From: Rutpela maculata
Lineage: Eukaryota > Arthropoda > Insecta > Coleoptera > Cerambycidae
DNA length: 64,000 bases
Assembly (NCBI GenBank): GCA_936432065.2
Contig: OW386292.2
Coordinates: 136,477,460 to 136,541,459 of the forward strand
Direction of reading: 5' to 3'
The number at the start of each line of letters is the position of its first letter. The stretch's first letter is position 1. Position numbers and translations under genes: made by a program. A model generated the notes under the pieces. That model did not search any database. It was not told the origin of the DNA and saw only the letters and a program-made list of their open reading frames with translations. Below, one piece after another: positions 45,000-57,420 of this stretch.

Positions 45000-45415
45000 A
45001 AATTTTGAAAAAGCAGTTTGCGAAAAAACTTCAAAATTCGGTTGCCACCCCTGGTCTAGGGACTCCTGTTTAAATTTTTTTTTGTCAAATACCTTTTACT
45101 TTTCATAAAAACGCAACAGTAGGTTTTGGAGTTTATGAAAATATTTTCATTACTAACTCAGATACAACGAATTGAAATTTTGTAATTTCTTAAATTGTAA
45201 ATTACAAACTTTCAGATCATTGTATTTCAGTTAATAATGAAAATATTTTCATAAACTCCAAAACCTATTGTTGCATTTTTATGAAAAGTAAAATGTATAT
45301 GACAAAAAAAAAAATTTTAAACAGGAGTCCCTAAGACCAGGAGTGGCAACCGAATTTTGAAATTTTTTTTCGCAAACTGCTTTTTCAAAATTTTTTAGAG
45401 GTCATTAGAGAAATG
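45000..45415. repeat. Foldback palindrome with arms of about 165-180 bp
   Basis: Arms at about 45000-45165 and 45236-45415 are near-perfect inverted copies (for example GAAAATATTTTCATTA against TAATGAAAATATTTTC, and GGTTGCCACCCCTGGTC against the complement). The centre is about 70 bp of A/T-rich sequence. Confidence 0.85.
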
Positions 45416-45900
45416 CTTCTATTGTACGGTTTCATGGTGCGATCACGTTACAAGGTCTCCAAATACTTGTAATTTTGAAGATTTAAAATGAATACCTAAA
45501 ATCAATTACTTTGGCCGGACTAACCTTAACCCATTTTGCCTGGACTACCATAGTTGTCAACCGTGAAGCAATTCCCATTGTACCGAAATCTCTCTCCCTT
45601 TATCAAACTGGCAGAGGTAAAACGTAATAAATCATAATTGATTCGTTATTAGGTTAAACTGCCGTAGTATGAAATTTAATTATAACTATGAAAGGGACAG
45701 ACTATTTCCTGTATTTAATGAGTGAATGTTAACTTCTTTGTGTATTCGGATAACCGATTTCGAAGATGTGGGAAACAGATGATAAATTTAAAACGACAGA
45801 GCACCGTGTGTATATTTTTGCCCGATCATTTTTCTAAATTTCGTGCTTTCCCGTTACACTGTAAGATAATCTCTACTTATACCTTTGGCCTACAACTTAA

Positions 45901-48306
45901 TAGACGGAGAGCTGGCGGCCGCGGAGGTACTACGATATTACCTCCGGCTGGAATTTTGAGAAGTGGTTGGGGGGGGCCATCAGGAAGTGCCATCTGCAAG
46001 GATTTTGCTTATAACCCCTGCAAAGGACATGTCAGGAGACGACTCAAAAATGAAAAAAATTTTGCTCAAAAAATAATCATACCTTCAGCTGAAAATTTGC
46101 ACATTACCTGTTTGAGGGTCACAGATAACGTATATAAATCGTCAGACGCCTAGGTCGCTGCCAAAGAGGTGTCAGACACCCTCAAAGTTGTCATTTTTTT
46201 TTCAAAATTTTTTCTTCCTTATCTCCGTCTGACGTTTTAAGATATTGCAACAGAGACCATTCTAAGCACAAATTAAAATCGTCAGACGAAAATGCCGCTG
46301 CGAAGTCCCCCTACAACGTTCACAAAGTTCCAGCCCGCCTGAGAGGTATACCTTTTTTTTTTTCGAAAATTTATTTTCGTTACCTCGGTCTGACGTTTTT
46401 ACATATTATCCCAGAGACAATTTTAAATACATATGTAAATCGTCAGACGAAAATACCGCTGCAAAATCCCCCTGAAATATCGCGAAATTCCAGCCTAAAT
46501 TACTGAATATTGTTTCAACATCTTTTAAATTTAATGAAATACTGGTTGAGTCACTATACGTTATAAACAAAAGTCAATCCAAGGGAAAAGTTTCTAGCAC
46601 ATATACATAAAAAGTAAAGGATGTTCCGAGGCGCGCACGTGTAGACTGTGGGAGGGACTTCTGACCTGTTGCCGGCAAAGCATGCCGAGATTTGACATTG
46701 GGGGAGATTGGAGTAACGTAAATTATTTTCCGCCATGTTAAAATACGCAGCATAAATCTAAATAAATTTAACAAATCATGATGTTTCTATAAACTACTGT
46801 TAATCAAGTTATTTTAACAAGAAACCAATTGCAAATAAAGCCGTATTAATCAATAATTGGATTTCATCTAATTTCGCATTTTCTTGTTTACCCCACTTTA
46901 TCCCATCACTGCAGTGTATTCGCCTAGACATCCCCACTTATAATGACTGTGATCTGGAAAGGGGAGAGATTAGAAGACAAGTAGCTTTCAGATTTTTATT
47001 TTATTTGAGCCATTGCGTGTGCGTTAAACAGTATTATCGTAGGTAACTCTTTTAAAATGACGATTTATACAATGGAAGAACGAGTGCAAATTATTAAATG
47101 GTGCTTTGGAAATAATACGGCTGCAGAAGTTGTCGCCCAATTTGTTTTTACATTTGAGGATCGACCTGTTCCGACGGAACAAACAGTTTTGAACATTGTT
47201 CATAAGTTTGAATCGTCTGGATGTGTAAAATCTTGCAGAAAATGTAATAATGAAGGTGGTGACAACGATGGCAGACAGATGAGCGACGAACGGGAACAGA
47301 GGGAAATAAATGTGTGTAGTTTTGCGGAGGCACATGCCCCCTGTTGCGGCAGGCAAATCTCTGCCGAGCTCGATGTACCTGACCGCATGGTTCGGGCAAT
47401 TTTAAAACGTAGCAAATATTGTTATAAAGTTGCCATCACACAAGAAATTTTTTACGATGACTTTATACGACGTATGGAATTCTGTGAGACCATGATGGAA
47501 AAGGCGAACGAAAATGAAACTTTCATTAAAAATATTTTATTTACCGACGAAAGTTCATTTTCGCATGATCGTCACAATTCATCCGTTACTAGATATTGAT
47601 AAGTATGCCACACCGAACTCAGTACCCACAGAAAGTCAATGTGTGAGCTGGAATTTTCGGTAATTCTATAGTTGTTCCCTTTTTTATCGACGGCAACCTT
47701 ACAGCACAAAAATATTTGAATTTGTTACGTGAACAAATTATTCCCGCCGTTAGAACTTTGGGCATTGACTTTGAAGAGATTTGGTACCAGCAGGATGGTT
47801 GTCCTGCTCATAACGCAATAGTGATATGTAGATTCCTAGACACTACATTTCACGATCGCGTTATAAGTGGAACAAGCACATATGTATTTAAAATTGTCTC
47901 TAGGATAATATGTAAAAACGTCGGACGGCGGTAACCAAAATAAATTTTCGAATAAAAAGTGTACCTCTCAGGGAGGCTGGAACTTTGTGAACGTTGTAGG
48001 GGGACTTCGCAGCGGCATTTTCGTCTGACAATTTTAATTTGTGCTTAGAATGGTCTCTGTTGCAACATGTTAAAACGTCAGATGGAAGTAAGGGAAAAAA
48101 ATGACAATTTTGAGGGCGTCTGACGATTTATATACGTTGTCTGTGACCCTCAAACAGGTAATGTGCAAATTTTCAGCCGGAGGTATGATCATTTTTTGAG
48201 CAAAATCCTTGCAGATGGCACTTCCTGATGGTCCCCCCAACCACTTCTCAATATTCCAGCCGGAGGTAATATCGTAGTACCTCCCCAGCCGCCAGCTCTT
48301 AGTCTA
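45901..48306 (+). mobile_element. Mariner-like element with TIRs of about 430 bp and subterminal CGTCAGACG repeats
   Basis: Both ends start TAGAC..AGAGCTGGCGGC, consistent with a TA target. The arms (45901-46440 and 47878-48306) share TACTACGATATTACCTCCGG and GAAGTGCCATCTGCAAGG. Within the arms, a unit of about 130 bp with CGTCAGACG at one end and TCTGACGTTTT at the other recurs (46138, 46278, 46440 on the left). A broken transposase lies between them. The left arm carries about 70 bp of extra sequence. Confidence 0.8.
47057..47900 (+). pseudogene. Mariner-like (DUF4817/DDE_3-type) transposase pseudogene
   Basis: The frame from 47057 gives an N-terminal HTH (MTIYTMEERVQIIKWCFGNN, TEQTVLNIVHKFESSG), a second HTH region (GRQISAELDVPDRMVRAIL), then the first catalytic block ILFTDESSFSHD (near 47550). 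A stop at 47597 and a shift follow. Another frame from 47716 has LLREQIIPAVRTLGID and the second catalytic block WYQQDGCPAHNA. The sequence runs into the right TIR before the third acidic block (D-L-T-P-x-D), which is absent, so the enzyme is truncated. Confidence 0.8.
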
Positions 48307-48924
48307 TAAGTATACCCGTGTGTAAATATCAAATATTTTTCAACTTAGTTAAGCCTATAGCTACGAATAACCTTCCTTAATATTTATTCTCTGTTTTTGT
48401 GTAATATTGTGCAGTTTATACCTAAATTTTATTTATACAAAATCCTTTTATCGTAATATATTATCTAACTTGGATTGTTAACTTGTCTTTATCATTTATT
48501 TTTCTATCTTTTTCTACTCTTTTTACTTCTGATTATACTATATAATCTGGCGCCCACTTTCGAACTTACACCCTGCTCTCCTCAATAACAACTGGTAAAA
48601 CATCTTACAAGACTAGCTATATGTTACCTCCCTTTTCTTAGGGCATTCGAATAACGAATTGGGTTGTTTTAAGATTGTAATCACCGAAGTGCTACTCATG
48701 CTATAACATCAACAGCCTGTAAATTCCATAAAAACAATAAGGGGAAAGAATCCCTCAAGGGAAACGTAACATAACAACGATATTTTTTTTTCCTCTAGTT
48801 TTTGGCCTTACAAGCTATGCGTTTTGGCCATCTCTAGATGTTATTTCTCATATTTCGTATGGGTCCCATGCTCCACAGACGAGAAAAAAATTATTGAAAT
48901 TTCACCACCCGCCACTGGGCACCT

Positions 48925-50140
48925 TGTCTAATAACTGACAAGACTAATCCCAAATTTGGACACCCGTACGTTTGCTCTTATTGATCCATTTTACCAAAAA
49001 TGTAGAGTGCTCACTATATAGTCATTTAAAAAATTATTTCGTGGACGTCACAATGCTAAAACCTGGCTGATATGCCAAGACCGAAAGCTAGCTGCCTGCA
49101 TATCAGCCAACTGTTACCATTTTGGTGTCCACAGAAATGACAGCTTGAAGCATGAAAAGCGCTCTACTAAAACTGTTTATTAAATAATACGATTTATTCT
49201 TACAGGGTCTTCCTGTAGTTAGCTATGTACGTTAAACTCTTTTAGACTTAGCACACACGTAATAATAATAATAATAGAAAGTTCATCTAACGTTACGACA
49301 AATATTAACAGCGCAATTCTCTCTCTAAGACGTACTTTACTCACTTGTTTATTTTTAGTGATCGGCACTAGTTAGCCTAAACGAATTTTTGAAAAATGTA
49401 TAACTCAATTTGTTACCGTTTTGTCTGGAATTGACACGATTCTAGCATGATCGCCTGCACTTTGTGGAAAATAAAGTGTATATGTGATATATCAATTTAC
49501 ACATAATGTTCGTTGTTTTCCGATGAATTTTTTTAATCGCTTTTTACTTTGTTACTTCTATTACATAAGCAAATGCATACCCAGCGTATAGAGAATAGTT
49601 GTTGATCCTTACTTTTTAGTCTGAATAATAATGAATTGTTACTCGCCAAAAGTTTTGTTGATAGGTACAAATATATAATCAATTTTATGATGTTTTATTT
49701 TCTCCCTTTTTCCTTGAAAATTGCAGTTTATGAAACTCAGCATTATTTTTGTATCACATATGTGGTAACTAGATATGGACATGGAAAATACCATTGTAAT
49801 ATTGAAACTTAAAAACCTGTGGTACATTTTAGACCAAAAAAAAAATGTATAAGCCAAAAAAATGTCACACAGGTTATGAAAAAGAACTAGAAAGTGCTTT
49901 TTTATAAAAAAATATGATTCACTACTAGATTCCCAAGGTCATTAAAATAGTTTAAACCAAAATTTCATTAAAATATGTTTAATAAAAAAGTTGTGAAAAT
50001 TGATTTTTAAAAATGCACTGAAATAGTCCGAAAAATGGCTACCAATAACATGACTACCACGATAACCAAAAATGTTCAAATAATTGTTAATTCTAAGAGC
50101 CATTAAATAAGAAAGAAAAACAGTTTCATTTATTTAATAA
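48925..50140. other. No recognised gene or element
   Basis: AT-rich sequence of 1.2 kb. The only structure I saw is an (ATA)n run near 49262 and short A-rich tracts; no frame shows a known motif. Confidence 0.5.
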
Positions 50141-50189
50141 CAGTAATGCTAGATATTTACACTACTGCTGTTATTGTGCACAGAAAAAT

Positions 50190-51405
50190 GCATCTCTAAA
50201 ATTGTGCGTCTTTCTGGAGACAATGACAGAAATGAAAGAGAAGTGTGTAGGATATTCAGTGATGGTAAGGAGTAAAGAAAAAAAAAATTTTTAATGAATC
50301 TGGAGATGTAACAGCATATCAGACTGTGGCGCGTTAGATTATGTTTGGAATAACCCAAATGCTAGCTTAAGAGTGGCTGTATAGCCTAGTCTCTTAAAGG
50401 ACCCAGGAAAAAAACCGATACAAATGGCGTTTCGGCGGAATTGGCTATTTGCTATTTTGTAGTTTAAGTCATACTGATCAAAAGTTTCCATCACATCGAG
50501 CCGATCCTGTGGACATTCATAAACACGTACATAGATTACCCGTTACTTCGTTGTTAGGACCTTTAAGCACTCCTGGAGCGAAAATCACTCATAGGTTCGG
50601 CTCAGTGCAATAGGAATTTTTGATCAGCATGACTTGAACAACAAAATAGCAAAGTTTCAGCCGATTCCACCAAAACACCATTTTCATGGATTTTGTTCCG
50701 TGGTCCATTACCATGTGAAAAACATGCATGAAAATGTATAAAATGAAACCGTTCAAATCTAAATTTTTACATACAATGGAAGGAGATGTTGGCCTAAGGA
50801 GAATACCTCAAAATAACGCATTTTTTTTTTTGAAGTATTTTACTGATGAAGCCACTTTTACGACAAATGGTGTCATATTATCTCGAAATTGTTGATTTTG
50901 GGCGACTGATAATCCAGATTGAATTATTAATTGCAAAAGACAATATTCTGAAAAAGCGAATGTTTGGTGCGGAATATTAAAAGAAACTTAACTTTTCTTT
51001 GAAGGAAATATAAATGCAATGAAATTCCAACAATTTCTAAGAAATGAACTACGGCATGCAATGTACAACCTTCAACGTGAAGAACGTGTAAACTTTCATT
51101 TTCAAATCGATGGCTGTTCTGTTCACTGTTCAGGATAATTAGACAATGGTTAAGTGAAAAATTTTCAAACCATTAAGTAGGTCGAGGAAGACTTAATTGG
51201 TTGGCTATCTAAATCCCTTGATTTAACACCACTCGATTTTTTCCTGTTGGGTCTCCTTGTACAAAAAGTTTATGAAACAGTCATCCAAGAAACTAACAGG
51301 AACTTTGCGCAGAAATTACCCCAGAACAATTAAAAAATACAATAAAAATATTAGAGATTATTTAAGCACAGCATTTTACAAATCGGGGGATCGAATTAAT
51401 GTTTC
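50190..51405 (+). pseudogene. Second mariner-like transposase pseudogene
   Basis: N-terminal frames near 50190-50340 read IVRLSGDNDRNEREVCRIFS and FNESGDVTAYQTVAR. After a foldback insertion the DDE part resumes near 50840: EATFTTNGVILSRN, then WATDNPD, CKRQYSEKANVWCGILKET, FEGNINAMKFQQFLRNEL, FHFQIDGCSVHC and SLDLTPLDFFLLGLL (near 51215). All three catalytic blocks are recognisable but frames and stops break the gene. A SINE begins just after it. Confidence 0.75.
50402..50702. repeat. Foldback inserted in the transposase pseudogene
   Basis: The left arm (50402-50515, CAAATGGCGTTTCGGCGGAA, AAGTCATACTGATCAAAAGT) pairs with the right arm (50585-50702, ACTTTTTGATCAGCATGACT-like, TTCCACCAAAACACCATTTT). 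It separates the N-terminal and catalytic parts of the transposase, so it is younger. Confidence 0.75.
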
Positions 51406-51408
51406 TAA

Positions 51409-51940
51409 CCGGCGCGGTAGCTCAATCGGTTAAGGCGTATTGAGTTGCGAATATGCTGATCGACTGCCTACCGCGCTCTGGGTTCGACCCCCAGCCCCGG
51501 TATTGACAACACCGGTGGGTGTGGATGTATGTCTGCGTTTTTCCAAATGTGTAACCCCCTTCCGCACAGCCTTGGCTATGGATTTGGGGGTTGTCTACAT
51601 CTGTGGTGTGTTTAATTACAGAGGTATTAATCCTTTCACTGCCAACCACACACGGGTTGTGTGCTTGGGTATTTTCGTTGGGGGCCGACCACGCACCTTG
51701 TGTGTGGTGACTTCCATTATTGTAACTATTCTTTGATATTATAACAAATAATTTTCCCCGGCTCCTTAGAGACAGTCATCAAAACAGAGAGGCACTGAAT
51801 TGGTTTATATAATATTGAGGAAGGTTTACAAGTCGTCGTAATATACAGCGATCTATCAAAAGCTTGTCTCCTGGCGTCAGTGATAGGCCCTGGTGGCGGA
51901 AATAGGCCGGTGTTAAATAAATAGTAAAAAAAAAAATTCC
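51409..51940 (+). mobile_element. tRNA-derived SINE, copy 1
   Basis: The head has a consensus A box, TAGCTCAATCGG (51418-51429), and B box, GGTTCGACCC (51481-51490), 52 bases apart: an internal RNA polymerase III promoter from a tRNA gene with an insertion. A tRNA-unrelated body follows (GGTGGGTGTGGATGTATGTC, CACACACGGGTTGTGTGC). A poly-A tract near 51927 may be the tail; an alternative end is about 51750. It does not fold into an intact tRNA. Confidence 0.75.
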
Positions 51941-52399
51941 CTGACTTTTTTTATAAACTCCTTGATTTCCGGAAAATATACATCCTGAATATTAGAGTGG
52001 TCCTTAGCTATACTTGATGATATTTTTTTCTTACAATTTTTTCGGCCTCAGCCCCCAATGTGGTTCCAGTTATTGAAAAAATAAAGTATACAAAATTTTA
52101 ACTTATATCAGATAACGCTAACCGTACTCCAAGGCAATTAAAATTCACCATCAGACGCAATTTTTCATCTATTTTCAGTAGTATCTAGTGATTACATCGA
52201 AATGTTATACATACATAATTGGAAGAAAATTTATTTTTATAAAACGTCATTTCTTTGCATTTTTCTCATACATTTAATAGTTGAATGGGAATAATGAAAC
52301 TTTGATTGGCATAAACAGGTACCAGAACATTGATGTTCTCGTTGAAATGCCAGGATGCACGTGTTGTGTCCCATGAATTAATCGAGTTAGTTCGGGTTA

Positions 52400-52960
52400 A
52401 TATACCGCCAACTTTTTTCCATCCTCAGTCAGTAGCTTCTAGAGCAACGTTTTTCCATGTTTGAATTTAGTAAAAAATGCGATATGAGTGTTGCCGAGCA
52501 GCAGCAGAAGTTGTTGGTAGTTTTGATAATATTACAGTATTGTTCGCTTTACCAACAAGTTTGTTAAAAGTCACGAATCTGTATACATCTAGACTTTTTT
52601 CTGCGGAGGTAGAGTTGTATAAAGCTACAACAAATCGCTCTCCTACGTCTACAATTTCTCCATGACTAGCTTTTTCATTATTAAAACTTTGCAAGATGTC
52701 TTGTAATACTTCAGTAATACAACAGTTAAAATTGTAATATATTGGACAAAATTCATAAAGTTTCAAAAATTGCGTGCTTCATCCCCTAGAGGACGTCGTT
52801 TCCACCCCCATTTTGAGATTTTCTAGATTATTTTTGGAACTGAGCATTTTTCCATAAAAAAACATATATACAGAATTATTCCTTATAAAATTCTCTATAA
52901 AATACTTCTCCAAACCTTTTTCTTAAAATTAATAGTACTTTGGTAAATGAGGCGCAAATG
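52400..52960 (-). pseudogene. CXC/PIN-like protein fragment, second copy, with arm sequence
   Basis: The minus strand reads LQDILQSFNNEKASHGEIVD, LYNSTSAEKSLDVYRFVTFN and LSKLPTTSAAARQHSYRIFY, clearly homologous to 37259-36909. Sequence at 52770-52960 matches the arm at 36240-36420, but lies on the opposite side of the coding fragment from where copy 1 has it, so this copy is rearranged. Confidence 0.7.
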
Positions 52961-53404
52961 TAATCAACGCAGGTCATATCATTCGCTGAATATCCGTATG
53001 GCTATTTCCAAAGCTGTCTTTACGCGAAAAAAGTATAAATATCTGTACACCACCACAATGTAAAAAATTTCAGTTTCTCCCACTACATCTCAGACTACCC
53101 AAGGTCAGTGCATTATTTTAGAGCTTGCTGTAAACGCTGTTACTGTTCAGGGCTGCCAATGTGGATTTTACACAAAAAACGGGTATTTTAAACCCACTTT
53201 CGGGTAAAATCGAAACCGGAAGTCAGCCATTTTGGTTCTTTACATTATATAATTGGAAATTATATCCCATATCACTACACCAAATTTGAAAAAAATCCAT
53301 TCGCCCATTCAAAAGTTACAACAGTGTCCCTATTGGCTGAGCGACCCGGTATTTCACCCAAAATGAATAAACAACACTTATCTACAATGACATAATGTCC
53401 CAAG

Positions 53405-54350
53405 TAGCCGGTCAGTAAAATTCTTAGGAATCACTTTGGATTCAAGGCTTGACTGGAGGCTTCATGTTGACAGCCTGGCTGGGGATGTCACGGTATTGTT
53501 ATGCACTTGGAGTAGTGGCACGTTTTGTAAGCGTGGAAGCTGCCATGAATGCATATCATGCATATGTGCAGTCACGTGTCAGATATGGAGTGATATTCTG
53601 GGCAAATTCTATAAATGCACATAGAATCCTCAAAATGCAAAAAAGATGTTTGCGACAAATATTTAATATGAAACCTACAGATAGTTGTAAATCGGTATTT
53701 ATAAACAACAGAGGCATACTAACACTCACAAGCCTATACATTTATGAAGCAGCAATATTTGTCAAAGAAAACATCATACTTTTCAAATCTCTAGAGCATG
53801 ATTATGACACAAGAAACAAAAACAAATTAACAACCAATAAAAAAAACTTCTCATATATACAAAAAAATGTTGAGTATTCTATAATTAACATTTTTTAACA
53901 AATTGCCGGACAACATAAAAAATCTCACTTTAAAAACATTAAAACTAGAACTCAAACGGATACTAATAAAAAAGGCTTACTATACAGTGGACGAATATTT
54001 CACTGATGTTTCAATACATTAATAAAAAGACTTACTTTTGTACACTCAAACTGGGCTGTTCTCAAATTTATCATTGTACTGTATTGTTTTAGCATTTTAA
54101 TATTTTAACCAAACACATTTTTATCCAAACTAGGCATATTATCTATTTTAAAATTAATTTTAATTACGTCCTCTATTTATTTTCACTGTTACCATTTGTT
54201 AGTGTTTCAATTTTATTATATGTATTTTTTACATTAATATTAGCTATATTCTTTTTTCTTTTTTTTTTGTTGTTTTCTCTTAATGTTTTGACGTGTTCTA
54301 CACCCAGTGAGGTATTGTATTTAAAAAGGAACAAATAAATGTAACTATCT
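53405..54350 (+). mobile_element. Non-LTR 3' fragment
   Basis: Frames give KFLGITLDSRLDWRLHVDSL, then AYVQSRVRYGVIFWANSINA and KMQKRCLRQIFNMKPTDSCK (53449-53898), and finally NLTLKTLKLELKRILIKKAY with YTVDEYFTD before a stop near 54021. This is the RT thumb and C-terminus of the same CR1-like group as the copies at 22753 and 38396. The tail is (CTAT)n after AATAAATGTAA near 54335-54355. Confidence 0.75.
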
Positions 54351-54423
54351 ATCTATACAATATTCTCGCTTCATCAAAAATCGCGTTATTTTATAGGGGT
54401 GAGAGGAATTTATTATAATTTTA

Positions 54424-54640
54424 GGCGGACTTTAGTAGCTATTGCTTTAGCGTTAAGTATTGAACTTTAAAGTAGATTATAGTAAAGATTACAATTTATT
54501 GTGTTGACCGGAACCAACCCTTATGTGTGCGCCTTATTTCCCACGGTACTATTAATTTTAGGAAAAAAGTGTAGACATTTTTGATAGAGAATTTTATAAG
54601 GAACAATTTTGTATATAGTTAAGGTATTAGGAGGAAATAA
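54424..54640 (-). repeat. Arm of the CXC-type element, third location
   Basis: Matches 41190-41390 in the same orientation (GTAGATTATAGTAAAGATTA-like, TGTGTGCGCCTTATTTCCCA-like, ATTTTATAAGGAACAATTTT). With 52400-52960 it brackets the non-LTR fragment, suggesting one disrupted copy. Confidence 0.7.
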
Positions 54641-55295
54641 AGGTATTTGAGGAATTAGGGGAATTACAAGGAATTAAAGGGGAAATAAAGGGTATTTTTC
54701 TAGAATAGGTATTAGGTGTACAAAATTTCGCCAGCGGTTGCCCCCTCGGGATGGAAAGTTCTCGTCCGTAGAGAGATATAGCGGACCTCCGATCGGCTTC
54801 AATTGTTCACAATTATGCTCACATATTAATGAATTCACCGGTCACAAGTCTTCACGATGCTGCTAAAATTTTTCTATTTAGAGATTTTACTAATCAAGTT
54901 AGTAGTAAATTGCCATTTAGCAGCAAGTTTTAAGTGAGTTTAATTTCAATTTCAGAGAAGTTAAAATGGCAATTTGTAAAAGTGTTTTGCATATTATCTG
55001 CGAAATATTATTTTGGCAAAAAGTCAGGATATTAACGTGTAATAAACAACATTGTTCAGAGATAGAACCTTATATTCGAGATAGAGATGTCTATAAAAAA
55101 CATATCAAGAGGGGGCTGAAATTACTACTAGCTAAAAAAGAAGAAAACTTGTGAGGAAAATTAGATAAACTCAATTTTTGGGTCACATCAACTGAAGAGT
55201 GGAAAATATAAAACAGTTGATATAAAAAGCGAAGAGACCAATCTGCTAAACGTGCTGATATCAGCAAGGAGCTGATGGGAAAAGTTTTGGAAAGG

Positions 55296-55445
55296 TTGTG
55301 CAGCACTGACAATGCCGGTGGGTTTGGATGTATGTCTGTGGACAGCCTTGGTTTTGGATTTTGGGGTTGTCTAGTTATATATGGTGTGCGTGTTACTTCA
55401 GAGTTAGATTTGATGTAGATAACTGAAAACAGATTTTTTTTATTT
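55296..55445 (+). mobile_element. SINE fragment, copy 2
   Basis: GCCGGTGGGTTTGGATGTAT, GACAGCCTTGGTTTTGGATT and GGTTGTCTAGTTATATATGG follow the body of copy 1 at 51512-51615. The tRNA-like head is absent. Confidence 0.65.
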
Positions 55446-56789
55446 AAATGTTTAAAGCCAAAATTACACTATGAAAATTTAAGATGCCCATTTTATATGG
55501 CCAGTAGTGTACAAAATTTCGATTGTAAGGCATTATTGAGAAGCCAATTCGAATAATTCATGGGATCTAAAACATCTGCTAAGAGTCGACAGCGAAAATA
55601 TGAATGTTCTAGTACCTGTTTATGCCAATCAAAGCTCCATTATTTCGAAAATTATTAATTGTACGAGAAAAGTACAAATAAACAAAGTTTTAGAAAATGA
55701 AATTTTCATTCGATTAAAGATGTAGAAAATTTCGATATGATCAACCGGTAATGAGATACTTTTGAAAATAGGTGAAAATTGCGTATTTTAGTGACTTTTA
55801 ATGGCCTTGAGGCACGGGTTAGTGTTATCCAATCGAGTTGAAATTTTGTATAGTTCATTTTTTAAATAATCGGAACCACTTTCGGGGATGGGACAATGTC
55901 GCAAAATAAGGACCACCCTACTGAATACATCACAAAATAAATCTATATTTTATCAAGAATTTCTTGATTTCTTAATAATTATCGCTATTTTTAAGTTTTG
56001 TCTTTATGACTGTGTGAATTTTACTTTGCAATAATTAAGTGTTATAGTCTACTTTTCCGTGCTTACTCCTTTTTTTTAATTTGCTGACCTGTTTTACACA
56101 TTTTTCTTGTAAAATATCAAATGAAACTGATTTATCTATACATTGAAAAATACAAGTTTCATCGTTTTTATATTTGTGAATTTTTCAGTAAGTTTATGAG
56201 GGTACCTATTACCATTGCAAGGTAGTTAAGAAACCTAAAGCTGCAAAGTACTACACACTGTTTTCTGCAAAAGATGATACTTCAATGGTAATGCGATTTC
56301 CTTGTAACTACTTCAAGAAAGGGAACTGGTAGGGTGAAACAAAGAAAACTCGATATATTTGTTATTTTTTAATATACATTTATGTATTACATAATTATTG
56401 TGGTTCTCAACACCTAAAGACATTCGGATTATTTGATTCTGTTTCTTTAACACACAAAAAAGCTGTTATCAATAAGATATAAACCTTTACATACAAATAA
56501 ATTATCATTAACATACTATTATTGGAATGTAACAGTTTCTTGTTACGTATTTTGTCAAAAATAGTGTCATTTATATTATGAAATAGTTTCAAGGGGCCCC
56601 CACGAGCCTTCCGCTTTTTTCACTAACAACCTCTGCTAATCCAATATACACGTATATACTTTTTATAAGGTTTCTCGGTTAGGACCGGTCTCACTGTCTA
56701 TCAAAAATTCTGCAAAAGAGCCTTAAGTACTTTATAGTCGGAAAGAGTCAGTGAACATTTTCCTTATGTCATTCTTAAACGAAAATAAT

Positions 56790-57420
56790 CTTTTTATGAA
56801 ATCATGAAAGGTGACGATCACGAACGCCATTTCTGGCTGCCGGACGGTAGAACGACAGAAAACAGGCATACTTCTAAGATGCAAAAAAAAAGAAATAGTT
56901 AACTTGGGCCATTTTTAAATGGTTGATTTTTGATGTGGTGGTTGTTTACAGTAGTAGTAACAGTACTAAGCTCGATAGTGCAATCAATAGGAGCTTTTAT
57001 TGCAGAAACAGCGTAAGTAAATTTTTCTTTTTTAAAGTGTTCATTTTGAGTATTTGTAAGTTGGCGGTGTCGGCAGGCGTTGGCGTTAGCTGCCATCTTC
57101 GCAACGCGTTTGCGTTCAACTTTTCGCAAAGATGGCGGCTAATGCCAACCCCCTCCAACCCCGCCACTTGACAAAATACTCAGAAAGAACCTCCGAACAC
57201 TTAACAAAAGAAAAATTGGCTTATGCTATTTTTGCAAAAAAAGTACCTATTGATTGTATTATTATTTGTTATTATGTAAACAATCATCACACCAAAAATC
57301 AACCGCTTCAAAATAACATATGTTAACTACTTTTTTTGCACACAGTTGTTCTACTGCATGCTAGCCAGACCGTTCTTTTCGTGAACGTCACCTTTCATGA
57401 TTTCATAAAAAAAATAGTTT
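56790..57420. repeat. Foldback palindrome, about 630 bp
   Basis: Arms at 56790-57115 and 57118-57420 pair through most of their length: TGAAATCATGAAAGGTGACG against CGTCACCTTTCATGATTTCA, and GGTTGATTTTTGATGTGGTG against its near complement. The centre lies at about 57117, between CGCAACGCGTTTGCG and AACTTTTCGCAAAG. There is almost no loop. Confidence 0.85.

Larger units (their letters stand above)
44888..48920. repeat. Outer inverted pair enclosing a palindrome and a mariner-like element
   Basis: CAGTGGCGGCTGGTGAAATT-like sequence at 44888-44970, including GGTCCCATACGAAATATG, is repeated inverted at 48836-48920. The 4 kb between holds the palindrome at 45000-45415 and the element at 45901-48306. 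The outer arms may be ends of an older element. Confidence 0.6.
51980..55930. mobile_element. Composite TIR element with arms of about 360 bp
   Basis: Left arm 51985-52345 and right arm 55565-55925 are inverted copies: GAGTGGTCCTTAGC against AAGGACCACCC, GCATAAACAGGTACCAGAAC against TTCTAGTACCTGTTTATGCC, and CGCAATTTTTCA against the complement. Inside are fragments of the CXC-type element, a non-LTR 3' end and a SINE fragment. No transposase belonging to the arms themselves was identified. Confidence 0.65.

Noticed and set aside
51409..51500. A functional tRNA gene
   Set aside because: A and B boxes are present, but the sequence between them is too long, stems do not pair, and a repeated body follows; it is a SINE head.
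51422..51736. Frames on both strands over the SINE
   Set aside because: They are products of the SINE sequence itself.
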